From: Ganoderma boninense
Taxonomy: Eukaryota; Basidiomycota; Agaricomycetes; Polyporales; Polyporaceae
Assembly: GCA_002900995.3 (NCBI GenBank)
Contig: CM035304.1
Span: 1,471,498 to 1,535,497 of the forward strand
Length of the DNA: 64,000 nt
Reading direction: 5' to 3'
Positions 1 to 11,204 of the stretch are shown piece by piece. The position numbers and the translations under genes are program-made. A model generated the notes under the pieces. That model was not told the origin of the DNA and did no database searches. It saw only the letters and a list, made by a program, of their open reading frames with translations. Each line of letters begins with the position of its first letter. Position 1 is the first letter of the stretch.

Positions 1-1030
1 TTCCTTGCGCTGCGACCCTGAGTACAGGCGGTGATCGACTGATGTCTTGAACACCTTAGCACCGAATCGTCTTCGAGGAGACTGAATGTTTCCTTCTCCT
101 CGTCACCGTTACCACGTACTGGTGGACGTGGATCACTCACGATGATACCTTCTCCTCTCTCTTCTCCTTGTCTCCAACCACTCTCATCCTTCCCTTTGAA
201 TTCGACGTCGCATTGAGGGCGGTAGCTCAGGACAGTGGATCCCTTCATTCATTAATGAGCCTCATCTCCGACCATTCTGGTCATCCTCTGGACCCCCTCC
301 AGGCGCCAGCTGTTGGGCCTTGAAGAGGCCAACGACGAAGTCATACAACATCTTGGCAGAGCACTCGGATCCGCATGCTCGAAGAGCTCAATCTCACTCA
401 AATCCAATAATGCTAAACAACCGCGGCCCTGTCACGACTGCCATCGCTCCGTACTCTGAACGTGAGGCGCTGCTGATCCGGGATCCTGCCTCCGTACCCC
501 CATTCTCCTTCTCCGTCTTCGAGAGCGTACGCAAACTATCCCTGCCCATTTCACCTCCCCATTCTCAGTAGTAGCCTCGCCGCCAGCAAATCTCCGTACC
601 GTCTCTGACTCCAACTCCAGGGCGTAGACACCGAGGATCGCGGATGAACCGCAGACTCGCATCCCTCTCGCTGAGTTATAACTCCACTTCTTCGCAGTCC
701 ACACCGCTCTCTCCGACGCCTTGGAGTCCCTCCGCTTCCCACTAACCTACATGGGGCCACACAGGGGGCTTCGCTGTCCCTCTCCGCACTATTTCCCCCG
801 TCCCTCTCTATCTCAGATGCCTCACGCGATGGGGGCACGTCCCGCACGTCACGGACGACGACTTGGTCAGGCTTGCCGGCACGTGGTCCCCTCTCGAGAC
901 TCTGTCCATCTGGGTGCGGGAGATGCGACGTGTTATCCGAGAGCATTCTGCTACGCGTCTGCATCCGCGTCCGCCGACGGTCGCGAAGAATCTTAAATAT
1001 CCTGCCACTTCTGCGCACCCCACTTCCCCA
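1..1030 (+). pseudogene. Decayed type I F-box/LRR paralogue
   Basis: This stretch has no usable reading frame, but pieces in all three + frames align in order with the gene at 1352-3155. Near 140-210 it reads like 'FSLSPTTLILPFEFD' (neighbour: 'FCLSPTIHTLTFEFA'); near 260-345 'LISDHSGHPLDP' and 'EEANDEVIQH'; near 366-400 'STRIRMLEELNL' (neighbour: 'STRLRMLEDLDL'); near 826-930 'RWGHVPHVTDDDLVRLAG' then 'LETLSIWVREM' (neighbour: 'RWGYVPHVLDEDL' and 'LEVLSIFVREM'). Several frameshifts and internal losses separate the blocks, and the 5' part lies outside the window. It is a dead tandem copy of its right-hand neighbour. Homology is clear by eye; the exact ends are not. Confidence 0.75.
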
Positions 1031-1351
1031 GCCTGGTTTCAATTGCCCCATGGTGATGCGATCGCGCGCGCTTTCCGCTTCCCGCAAAAAATGTCATTGC
1101 TACCAGCTTGGGCGCGTAACCAAGCGAGTCACATACAATGCTCGGGTGCGGTGCAGAAGTACTACGGAGGTCGGTCAAAATTCGTAGTACGAGTCATCCA
1201 GCACTGACCGGTTCTCAGGTAGCAGTGCTTGCACTGCCTATCAGACGCGCGCCTGCGTACTTAAAGGTGCGTGCGCTGCTGGCTCGCGCTTTCGGTTTCA
1301 ACATTGACTCTATACAACATTCTACTCAATCCGCCAGTCATCATATTGAAT

Positions 1352-3155
1352 ATGTCGGTGAGTATCGACTGCTTGCCCGGGGCACAGGCAGGTTCATCAA
1401 GTTGTTGATATTTGCCCTGGCAGACTTCGAGGGATGCTGTCCACAGTGCTCTTTCCTGCCAGGACGTGCTGCTTGAGATATTTGGCCAGCTCTCACCTGG
1501 CTGGTTCTCATGGGATCTTTCCGATGGTGACCGCTTTCTGCAAGACAAGGAGAAAGATGTCAGGTCGCGCAGGTTCCTCCAGAAGACCTTGTTGTCTTGT
1601 GCGTTGACGTGTCGTGCGTTCTCGAACCTCGCGCTTGCAGAGCTGCTGGAAAGTTCTCGATTACCATGTTTTTCTGCTCAAGCTTTTGCCATGGACCGCA
1701 AGCGATGACGGCCTGTTCGACGAAGTGATTGTGAGCGCGCTCTCACGCCTCACGACGTATATCTTGCTGACTGACAGGGAAACAGCATTTGGACCCCAAC
1801 GTTGACGATGGAGTCTGGTCGCGATTTAGATGGTACGCGCGACTCGTCCGCGAAATGAAAACACCCGTCCACACAGATGTCCCAGTCAGCATTCACCGCG
1901 ATGCCTGGGACCTCCTCGTATCGCGGCTCCATGGAGAACCACTCTTCCCTTGCCTTCGTCGTCTTCAGATGCCAGCAGATACGGAAGACATTATACCCTT
2001 TCTCTTCTGCTTGTCGCCGACAATACACACGTTAACCTTCGAATTCGCCTGCGGAGAGATAGTTAGAGCCCAGGCCAGGGATTTCCTTTTCCCATTCCTG
2101 ACTCTCATCTCGGATCCTTCTGGGGATCCTCTAGATCCGTCGATATGCTGGTTTATCGCCGACGAAGGAAATCCAGAAGAATTGGTGCAACACTTCCGCA
2201 AGTCCACCAGACTGCGAATGCTGGAAGATCTTGATCTCAGTATAATTGTGTACGGCGTCGACCACACATCCGCCGCTGCGCTATCACGCCTACTGTCACT
2301 GCGGACACTGAACATACGTCTAGCGGTCAGAGGCCCTTCCGACATACCGCTGCTCAAGTTCTCCGACTTCGCAAACCTGCATCACCTATCCCTCTACCTT
2401 CACTGCTTCTCTACGTTCAGCGAGATTCTCGCTACGAGAAGCCTCCGTACATCCCAGCTCCGGTCCGTTAGTCTGGAGTGCAGCGTCAGGGTCCCATACA
2501 GCAAGCAGCTGCAACCTCTACCAATCGCCGATTTTCAACACCAGCTTGGGATAATCCGCGCCGCGCTCCCTGATTCCCTCGAAGCACTGCAGCTCTGGCT
2601 CACTTACAGCACCCGTGCCGAGCCCCCGCTCCCACTCGCCACGCTCTTTGCCCCGTTCCTTACCCTCAACCGCCTTAAGAGCTTCGACCTCTCCTTCCGC
2701 TGGGGGTACGTCCCGCATGTCCTGGATGAAGACCTGCGGATATTCGCCGCGGCGTGGCCGTCCCTCGAGGTGCTTTCCATATTTGTACGCGAGATGGGTT
2801 CTCCTATATTCTCCTCTGCCTGCCCACCAACGATCGTGGGGCTCGTCGAGCTCGCAAAGGGGTGTCCACGGCTGCGCAGGGTGACACTCCCTGCAGCGGA
2901 CGTATCTGTGCTTCCGGCGATGAGCGCGCTCCCAGCGACGGGCATAAGGGGGTGCGGTTTTTGGATCTCTCCGCCCTGGTAGAAGACGAGGATGTGGTTG
3001 TGGAGGACGTGGCGAAGATCTTGGATACGGTCTTCCCGTGCCTTCAGGAGTACCTGCGCGTCGGCGAGAGGATGCCCCATGCGGAATCTTGGTACGAGGT
3101 GCAGGGTACGATGCGAAAGATGCAGGCGGCTCGGAATGGCGTTTGGAGTGAGTGA
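1352..3155 (+). pseudogene. Type I F-box/LRR-like gene with two frameshifts
   Basis: Probable SCF ubiquitin-ligase substrate adaptor (role inferred from the F-box-like N-terminus). Model: 6-nt micro-exon 1352-1357 (ATG TCG), exon 1424-1730, exon 1786-3155, with phase-0 introns 1358-1423 and 1731-1785. The spliced start reads MSTSRDAVHSALSCQDVLL, continuing 'EIFGQLSPGW'. The body is leucine-rich with the family block 'DEDLRIFAAAWPSLEVLSI'. Two single-base changes break it: an extra base near 1640-1650 (GAGCTGCTGG where the copy at 15.8 kb has GAGCTCTGG), and a base lost near 2935-2955, after which the frame shifts to end 'RFLDLSALVEDED...GVWSE'. The exon lengths (307 and 1370) are off by exactly +1 and -1, which fits two indels. 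It could be an intact gene with assembly errors. Nearest relatives: the relic at 1-1030 and the gene at 15767-17525. Confidence 0.7.
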
Positions 3156-3383
3156 CGCTTCATGTCATGCCATTTGGTAAGTCGCACGACTCAAACATGA
3201 TTTCGCGACGCTGAAACTACTGTATGCCATACTAGGTTATGCTCTGCAATATGGTACCACCTAGCCACTCATCCCCTGCCGCTCGCGACCAAGTATCCAG
3301 CCCGTCCTCTCTCCCTCTCAAGTAAATTTCGTTTTCTTCAGCATGCCGCCATCCCCTGCCTTCGCATTCATGTTCTCGTGCTA

Positions 3384-3412
3384 CAGTGGCCGCCAAAAAT
3401 AATGGAACACCC
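3384..3412 (+). repeat. Left terminal inverted repeat of the Tc1-like element
   Basis: 29 bases matching the reverse complement of 4968-4996 at 28 positions; preceded by the target dinucleotide TA. Confidence 0.85.
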
Positions 3413-3699
3413 CTCCCGGCGCTCTTGTCCCTCCTCCCCTGTCTGACCCACGTACCTCTACGTCTGCGCGAGTATTTCAATATACGCATTCGAACCTGCC
3501 GTACACGTCTGCCAGAGTGTTGACGGTGCGCGTAGGACGCGCAAGGGCGGGAGGGCGCCGCGATCGTGAGAAGGCTTTAGCGCCCGGTGTGTCGTCAGCA
3601 CCATCCTCGAGACTCTTTCCTCCATGTCGCGACCTGACAGCTCCCCCCCGTTGAATACATTTTATATTCAGCTTTATTTCCCCTCTGCATTGACGTTTT

Positions 3700-4695
3700 A
3701 CAGTATGATTATCTGTGCTCTCACTGAATGGGCGTGTACTCCCTCTCTCTGTGACTCTTACTCAGGCCGGTCAAGGACCTCGCACAAAACCGACTTTATC
3801 CTCAGAATCCCTTGCAGCATCACCCACCTCAGCTGGAAAACAGTCGTACAGACGGGCTACTGTGATGATCACAAGTTAAGGTCCGGTCGCTCTCATCAAT
3901 TCTCTGACCACGCTGTTGACATGCGGAGAGCACCCTTGTTGCTGGCTCCATCGTCAATGCAGGGGATGCCTTGCACCATCTATTTCTTGATATTTCCTCC
4001 TGTACTGTTCAGCAATACCTCGCTGACATTGGACTGTATATAGATATATATTATAAAAATCCATGCCCTTTCTCCGTAAACATGGAACAGCGAAATATGT
4101 TTGTCTCAGGCATCAGAAAATGGGACATGGAGGAGCGGAGGCCAGGCAACTCCTCAAGTAAATCCCAATTCAATTCTTTTGCATCGGTAGTAATACAGTG
4201 CTGTTATAGAATGGTTTAAGGGGGTTTTGTGGAGAGAGATGTGAAGCAGCTGGTCACACATAGTGGAGAAAATTTGGTGGCTTGCGGTACATCACCTTGA
4301 TGAACCTCGGACAGCTTCACCGGGTTCCCAACAGCTTGGGAGCACCAAAATATTGTGTCATTCTTGAGAAGTTCCCCCTAGGTATACCTCACCACAGTTT
4401 TCTTTTCCCCGCAAATTTATTCTCTTGCACAAGAATGACTGCGAATACACATCTCGCCCCATGTAGGCTTGGTTTGCTGACCATTACGTCCCTCTCCTCC
4501 TCTGCCTCTCTTCATATCCTGGTATCAATATCATATAATATGTCTGGGAAGAGCTGATCAATCACCTGTGATACCGTTGCTAGGTTCCCTGCAGTTTGGA
4601 CGAGTTATGGGCTGCACTGCGGGAAGAATGGTGTGTGTTGGATATTGAATTCATACGGAAGCTCCACAATTATGTTCCTGCTATAATTAGTGCTG
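3700..4695 (+). pseudogene. Tc1-like transposase relic
   Basis: Family landmarks of a Tc1 transposase appear in order but in different frames with stops between. Around 3870-3930 there is 'KLRSGRSHQFSDHAV', corresponding to the 'RSGRP..LS' segment of the N-terminal DNA-binding half. Around 4430-4560 come 'NDCEYTSRPM', 'AWFADHYV' and 'SSYPGINII', then a stop where the catalytic motif 'SPDLNPIE' would be, then 'YVWEELINHL'. Around 4598-4695 'DELWAALREEW' and 'IEFIRKLHNYVPAII' form the C-terminus. The last catalytic acidic residue is lost and the frame is interrupted at least three times, so no active enzyme is encoded. Confidence 0.75.
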
Positions 4696-4967
4696 TATAA
4701 CATGCTCATTGACTGTACATATGTTACTCATTGTGGATTGGTTTTGTTGTCGATTTATGATACATTTTTGTTGTTTGTTACGATGTCCGCGACATGCCAA
4801 TTTGGCTTGTTCCCTCTTGTCCCCTTCTTTCCCGGAAATATTTCAATTGAATCTTCATTGCTATTCTACATATACATGCTGTACGTCCTGCACTCTCCGT
4901 GCATGTGCTCATTCGCCCCTTCCACGCTGAAACGGTCCCGCACCATCGACATTTAGGCGCCTGGACC

Positions 4968-4996
4968 GGGCGTTCCATTATTTTTGGCGGCCACTG
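4968..4996 (-). repeat. Right terminal inverted repeat of the Tc1-like element
   Basis: Reverse complement of the left end with one mismatch in 29 bases; followed by TA at 4997-4998. Confidence 0.85.
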
Positions 4997-5151
4997 TAGT
5001 ATGCGGAAGGACGCGGTGTTCGTTTCGCTCACGGCCTCCAGCGAGATGAGCCCAGTCCGAGTCACCGGGTCTCGGTCGGGTTCACGCATGCGTGCGTGGG
5101 GTTGGACAATGGATCTGCACAGCTTCGGTTGTGGGTGGACAGGGCGGTAAG

Positions 5152-5184
5152 GAGGACCCGGGCAACTCCCCCATATGTTCGGCC
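5152..5184 (+). repeat. Left terminal inverted repeat of the 6.5-kb transposon
   Basis: 33 bases, 31 identical to the reverse complement of 11632-11664; preceded by GGTAAG at 5146-5151. Confidence 0.85.
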
Positions 5185-5396
5185 TTTTTTACCCCCGATT
5201 TCGGCCTCAAAAAGGCAAACTTTTGGGCCTCCAAAAGGCATGTTTGGGACAAGGGTGTCACGATGTCACGTTATGTAACGGTATGTGACCGTTACTATAA
5301 CGCATTTCCATCACGCTTGAAATCCGGCTTTGGGGGTCGAAGAACACATGTTTATCTATATAACAGTACCGTTTCAATTGTATATACAGAGTCTCG

Positions 5397-8300
5397 CTAT
5401 CTAGCTGCCTTGCCCGGAAGGAGTTTGTCCGCTAGTGTCTGCTGGACAATTGGGCGTGCGAGTGCGCACCAACGGGTCGCTGCGAACGGCTTTAAGTTCA
5501 CTGTGCCGGCGGACCTCCCCGCCGGAACCACAGCATCTTTCCCTAGGTTGTATAGCAGGTGTTCGGCTGGTGCGTGGGTGAACAGGTCGAAAGTGCGATA
5601 TCGGGATGAAAATGGGGGCACCGATTCGGAGTCTGCCTGACCGTCCGAGTCATTCTCGAGTTCGTCTTCATCAGCGTCTCCCATGTGTCGAGACTGTTGA
5701 AGATGATTAGTCGGCTTCAAAACGAGTGATGCAGAAGTATCATACCAGTTCAAGGGGCAGGTAAACACGCAGGGAGATGTATGACAGCCCAGAGAAGGTG
5801 GCAGCCTCCGGAATTGAACCGTGGCGGCGACCGACCTTCTTATACACGTCTAATACCTCGCCGAGATACATCCGCCGCTTGTTCTTCATAATCAATAGAC
5901 CGCCTGGCCGGATAGGCATAATTTTATTCACATTCTTGCTCGCAAAGTTGGGTAAATCTGCAGGTGGGGAACTAGGGATCAGCAGGACGTAATGTTCGAT
6001 GAGAGCCATCTAAGCCATACCTTTCTCGGGAGCGATATTGCGCATAAAACTGACAGCCTCTTGCCAACGATATTCCCTGGTCGTCTTGGTGATCTTCATA
6101 CCATTTGTGAAGTCTTGAATGACGCGCACGTAATGGGAAGCTTCGCGGACAGACATCTTGGCGTCGGGCTGCTCGGCGTGGAGGTCAGAGAACTTGGGGT
6201 CAAGCGCGATGATGCGTTCCGAGTGCGTAGATGTACGAGATTGATACTGTCGCCGGACTTCGAGCATGCGAAAGACGGAGATCTTCCCTTTCTCGTCCAG
6301 TACCTTGCTCTCGATCTCCGGCTGTTTGTGCACATCTGCCTTGGGGCCAGACAGAGACGATGTTCCAGATGGGACACTATCGTCGGTGTGACTGTCTGGA
6401 GTAGCTCCTTTGGGCTGCGGCGAGGTCAGGGGGGATGCACTGGATGTTCCGGGGTTCGCATCCATGAGACTCAAGGACGAGGTTGGATCAGACTCGAGAA
6501 ACTCGTCCAGAGATTCATCGAAGTCCCAAGAAAGCATGGAATAGCAAGCAGTGTGGCGAGCTGCATCCTCAGCCTGGGCCCCGACGTTGTCGTCGGCCCC
6601 GAACAGGGTGTCCTCTAGATCGTCCGGGCCTTCCTCATTCTCCTCGTCGTCGGCCTCCAGGTCGTCATCGTCGCCTGAGTCCTCGGATTGGTCGTCATCG
6701 CTTTCCGGTTCATTATCTGTGGTGCGCCGACGTCGTCGAGTAGAAGCGGGGACAGGTTGCAAGGGGATATGTGTCAGTGGAAGCTTGGGGACAGGAAGAT
6801 ACAAGAACTGTCTCGCAAACTCAGATGCTTCCTTAAACGCGAGCTCAACCAGTTTGTTGAGGACGTGGGCGGGCAGCGACACTCGGCAGCTGGCCAGTTG
6901 GGCAGGTGTGAGGGGAGTGGCGTCGTAGTCTAGCACGTATCCCGACCGCGACGTGCGTTCCTTCTTCGCCGTCACCTTTCCGGACAGCAAGATGTGTTGA
7001 CGAAGCATGATGTGCTTCACCAACTTCAGGAGCTCGGCGTATGTGAAGTCGGGGAGCATGGTGCGCGCGAGACCAAAAAAGTGCTCGACAAACTCGGTGC
7101 TGAGAAGCCAGGGACAGAAGGGCTGGAGCGGGTAGTATTTGTCGTATGCGAGTGCCAGGAGGATGAGTGAATCGCAAAGTCGATTAAAGATGTTGAAACT
7201 GGCAGGAGAGATGAAGGACCGCGTCCTCTTGTAGAGGTCGGGGAAGCGGCGTGCCATCCGCTCGATGTGGTCGTTCCAGATATACAGGAAGAACTTGGCT
7301 CGGAGCGCATTCAGAACGCGGTCATTCACAGGCATGGTGTGGCTATCCCATGCCTCGAACAACCCCGCTGGTGAGCCATGGTAAGTGAGCGTGTGCGGAA
7401 GTGTGTTTGCGAACAAATAAAACTTACCGAAGTGGAAGTTGTACGCGAAGAGCCCGCGAAACTCCTCCCGCACCTCAGTAACACCATCCTTCTCGATCGT
7501 CATCGCACTCAATGCCATGTGGTGGAAGAGACGGCGGGCTGCACCATCATCTTGCTTGTCAACGTTCTCAACATCCCGGCGGACGAGGCCAGCCCTATTT
7601 GTCTCCTGCAGCTGAAGTAGGGACCGATTCACGACAAAGCCACGCCCCAGGCTTGCTGTGTGAGTCCCATGCTGAGGCTGGTTTCGGCAGGTCTTGCGTC
7701 CGTGATGGGAGTCCTGGATGGAAATCAGGGGACCTGTGCCCTCGAAGACAGGTGCTCGAAGACGAATGCCGTACAGTGGGTATTCGTAGGTGAGGGGAGG
7801 CAGCGTGCTCTGTTCGCTATCCATCAAGGCCTGTGCACCAAGCTCCGACGACGCGCCATCAGCTGCCATCGAAATGACATGGATGTTGAGGGTGCGTGCC
7901 ATGGCGAGTAGCGTCATCTGGATCTTGTGAATGCCGACTGCGTCATCATTGCCTTTGGTAGGTAGGAGCGCAACGACGAGGGGTGGGATTTGTGGGAGAG
8001 GGATCTGGAAAGATGTACAAGGAGACATCGTCACTGTGGGATGTAAGAGCACCCATGGAATGTCTTACCTTTATCAGCACCGCGCGAGTTTGCGTCGCAA
8101 GCTTCTTCTCCTTGTTGATACGTCCAATAAATTCTTCGATAGCCTCGGCATCATCAACGCTAGATTCTGAGAGGGAGAACACTGAGCCAAGAACATGGCT
8201 TCCGAAGTCGTTCGAGTAGGTCAATCTCTTCCGGACCTTGGTGCAGTCGCTCGCGGTCGCGACAGGGCCATCAAACTTGAGAACGTCCATAAGGCGCTTG

Positions 8301-10262
8301 ACCCGCGCGACGTTCTCGAAGTCTAGGTCGGGACTAGACAGACAATCTGGAGACCGTTGAACGAGGAGCCTTAAACATCAGGGGAGCCGTTAGAGTCCAC
8401 GTCGAGGCTCGGATGTGGGGCTGCACCATACCTCAGCGTGCGTGGAGATGGGCCACCCAGTTGTGAACTAAGGATGGCATAGTTTTGTGCGGATTGGTGC
8501 CCGTACGATCGCATCACGGTCATGAAATGAAGGTAGTCTTGAGGATATCGTATCCCGTGCTTGGACTTCGGGTTCGTGCTAGTAGTTCGGCGTACCTGCT
8601 CGGCAAGGACTGCACACACGCTCTTGAAGAGCTCGTGGTTCTGTAGCTTTCCGTCTCGGGCTTGCTTGAAGAGCTCTAGAAAAGCAGTAGTACTGTCATT
8701 ACGATCGAGCAGCTGGTTGAGGTTGAAGACGACGGGATCCTTCATCATCGCCTGGAGGTCTCGCGCGTCGCCGCTTCTGAACGTATATGGTGCGAATTTC
8801 TCACGCTGCTCGTGAACCTTCCGCTGGGCATCCTCGGGTAGCTCAGCTTCCTTCCGCTTCTACTTTCCCTACACTTTAGCAGTCATCCTAGCACTTGGAA
8901 TATGGTACCCACCCTATATACCGACTTCTTGAACCCTTCATCCGATTTTGCAAGCTCCTCGCAAGCGTCGCAGATACTATTCATGTTCTCCGTCACGCCT
9001 TCGCACCGCGCGGACACCACATATCGCCCCTCGTAGTCAACCTTCCACCTCGCCCAACCCTTAAGGGCGTGGTCGAGCCGTCTCTGTTCCTCGAGGGTCC
9101 ACTGTCTCTCCTTCAGCTCTGCGTTCCCATCAGCAGGGACCGCCACATGCTTCGCTCCACTGGACGGCTGCTTGACCTCACCTGCCACTCGATCCGCCAC
9201 ATCTGCGCTCGCCCTCACAGGGAACTGTTTATAGGGAAACAGCTGGCGAGCGACTCGGGCTCTGAGGATGGAAGAAACACCTCCTAGGGATCTCGTCTGT
9301 GTCCGCAGGATGTATTCTTCGTATGCGCCACCACGAAGATGACCACATGGACGTGGACGAGGACCCGACGCCAGCTTGTCCTTGGGCTTGCAGGGCTTGT
9401 TCGAGCGGGGAATTGTTTGGAAGAAGTTTATGATGGATGGAGTCTGTGAAAACACAAGGTTCGTCATTCGCTCGTTGCACACTAGCTGACCTACTCCTCA
9501 CCGCAGATACGGTTTGCATCTGATATGTGACCTTGGGCTGGGTCATCGCCGACTCGGAGGTATGCTCGTTTTGCTGTGGCCCTGTCTTTGACTCCGTTCG
9601 TGCTGACCTTGAAGTCCCTACCAGGGCAAAAAACGTGTTTATCGGCTTCATGGTCGACTCCTGTGAGTTTAACGTGTGTCAAGACCTCGGACGCCGTACG
9701 AGTGCATGCTGGACTCACATCCTCACGCTGGCTCTGAGGTACGTGCTTCACAGCAGCTACCCGACGACGGAGCATCCCAGTGATCTGTGGACAACTCTCG
9801 CGGTGACGCTTCCAGTTCGTAGATTCGTATTTGCGCGTCTTATGCAGGACCACTTTGCTTCGACAAGCCGCACACCAAGCGGCGTGTGGCTCGACTGTCT
9901 GAATCCATTCGTCGTCCAAAAATGCGTCACGACGTTGAGACTCGGTGAGTCGTGGCTTCTTACGATTCTTGGGCTTGGCGAACTGGGGTTCTCTGTCCTC
10001 CGCAGCCACACGCGGTCGTTTGCTGCCTGCACTGGAACCGCTGTCATTGTTTATAGAGCCCAGTAAGTCACTGTTGTTGCCCCCACTTTCCGATTGTGAC
10101 ATACCTGGTGCTAGGACTGGGAACAACGAGTTGCTTTGCAGGGCCTGATGATTCCTCGACGGTCACGACGACTGTGTTCGACTCGGCGTCCTCGAGGAGG
10201 GGGGGAGAAGACGTGAATCCAGTCGTAGTGCCCTTTGGTGCCCGAGTGACGACCCTGTACAT
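5397..10262 (-). CDS. Putative transposase with N-terminal zinc finger (10 exons)
   Basis: Model, 5' to 3': 10262-10105, 10040-9719, 9660-9502, 9443-8913, 8859-8432, 8333-8069, 8004-7428, 7367-6021, 5957-5746, 5693-5397; total 4296 nt = 1431 residues, all phases consistent and no internal stop. Residues about 73-82 are basic (KPKNRKKPR). Residues about 100-135 form a BED-like finger: WCAAC followed by 'NWKRHRESC', a C2-H-C pattern. Residues about 620-930 hold the likely catalytic core: 'AADGASSELG', 'HHGRKTCRNQPQHGT' and 'STEFVEHFFGLAR', whose order recalls P-element/THAP9 enzymes; that placement is inference. An acidic run (ESDDDQSEDSGDDDD) and 'RMYLGEVLDVYKK' follow. Similar proteins are widespread in agaricomycetes as far as I recall. 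If spliced in from the Ulp1 gene upstream, the first ATG would not be the start. Confidence 0.75.
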
Positions 10263-10320
10263 TTGTAAGTCTCTCTCGCTTCCTTACGGCTCCGAGCTCG
10301 ACGGTCGTGGCGATCCAAAC

Positions 10321-11204
10321 TTACGGCAATTTCAGCAGCACTTTTAGTGCCCCTTCACGAACGCTTTCCTTCGCACTCTCTCCAAGTAAGGGCCCCATCC
10401 AATGGTCAGTAAATGCTTGCATTGCTGTCATCACAAACAGCCCGCACGACCAGCTATCAACTTGGCACTCCTCTTCTCGTGGGGATCGCAGGGTGAACGA
10501 CATCGTCAACCACTCAAGCGGCGACGCAAATGCAAGGCACGCTCTGATGCGGTCGACTGCGTTGCAAAACAGCTGACAGAGACTTGAATATTTCCAGGAA
10601 CACAGATGACTTCGGAAACCCTCACCGGTACAGCCCATTCCGCTGATCCTAGCTCAGGGATGCTGTCTACAATCCCGTAGCTATTGGCGACAGCATCCAC
10701 CCATCCCAGGACCCAGTGTGCTGGTGACCCCCCACAAAGAGGTATCGCCCAGCGGGATCGCTCGCGCCCATCCTGGACTTCTCCGTCCGAGCACTGGGTA
10801 CGGTGATGTTGTAAGTCTTTGTATTGTGTTTTCGATTGGAAGGCAGGACGCACAGCTGACAACACATGTTGCAGTACAGTCCCCTCCAAACCACCCTCTT
10901 TCACTTGCCCGCTCACCATCACAGGGATCCATGACGAGAAGAAACAGAAATCTCTCCTCTGTGTGTTTGTAGGTCGGTCTGCGATGTCTTGCAACACTGC
11001 GCCGTATGCGTTGATTGTCGCCCCTGGAATCTTCAGCGTCTGCCCACAAAGAAGCGGCTCCAGCTCTTGACTGCAAAGTTCGATATTACGGATCCGTCGC
11101 AGGTTTGAGTCGGGGAGGCAGTCCATGCTTCCATGCAGACCAAGCAGCAGAGTAAGGAGATTGGACCGGGGGAACAGCGCGAGCTCGCGATTGCAGTTCC
11201 ACAT
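10321..11204 (-). CDS. Ulp1-like (C48) cysteine protease of the transposon
   Basis: Exons 11204-10917, 10793-10626, 10572-10321 give 235 residues; ATG at 11204 is the first in frame, but an upstream exon is possible. The C48 (SUMO-protease fold) residues are visible: His in 'AHWVLGWVD' (about 122), Asp in 'GIVDSI' (about 139), Gln and Cys in 'QVDSWSCGLFV' (about 189 and 195). The N-terminal part ('ELCSQELEPLL', 'GATINAYGAVLQDI') fits the substrate-side half. Its job may be cleavage of a SUMO-like tag or processing of the transposase; that is inference from its place within the same inverted repeats. The stop codon TAA lies inside a perfect 5' splice site (GTAAGT at 10324-10319), so splicing there would remove the stop and fuse the protease in frame to the downstream transposase. 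Confidence 0.75.

Larger units (their letters stand above)
3384..4996. mobile_element. Tc1/mariner-type transposon, inactive copy
   Basis: A 1613-bp element bounded by inverted repeats that begin CAGTGGCCGCC and flanked by TA on both sides (3382-3383 and 4997-4998), the insertion signature of the Tc1/mariner superfamily. The first 25 bases of the two ends are identical and 28 of the first 29 match. The interior holds a decayed transposase in + orientation. It is inserted 3' of the broken F-box gene at 1352-3155 and only 155 bp from the next, larger transposon. Confidence 0.85.

Noticed and set aside
5800..5825. T-arm-like sequence (CGGTTCAATTCCG on the minus strand)
   Set aside because: It is coding sequence of the transposase exon 5957-5746 ('RHGSIPEAATF'); no other tRNA parts nearby.
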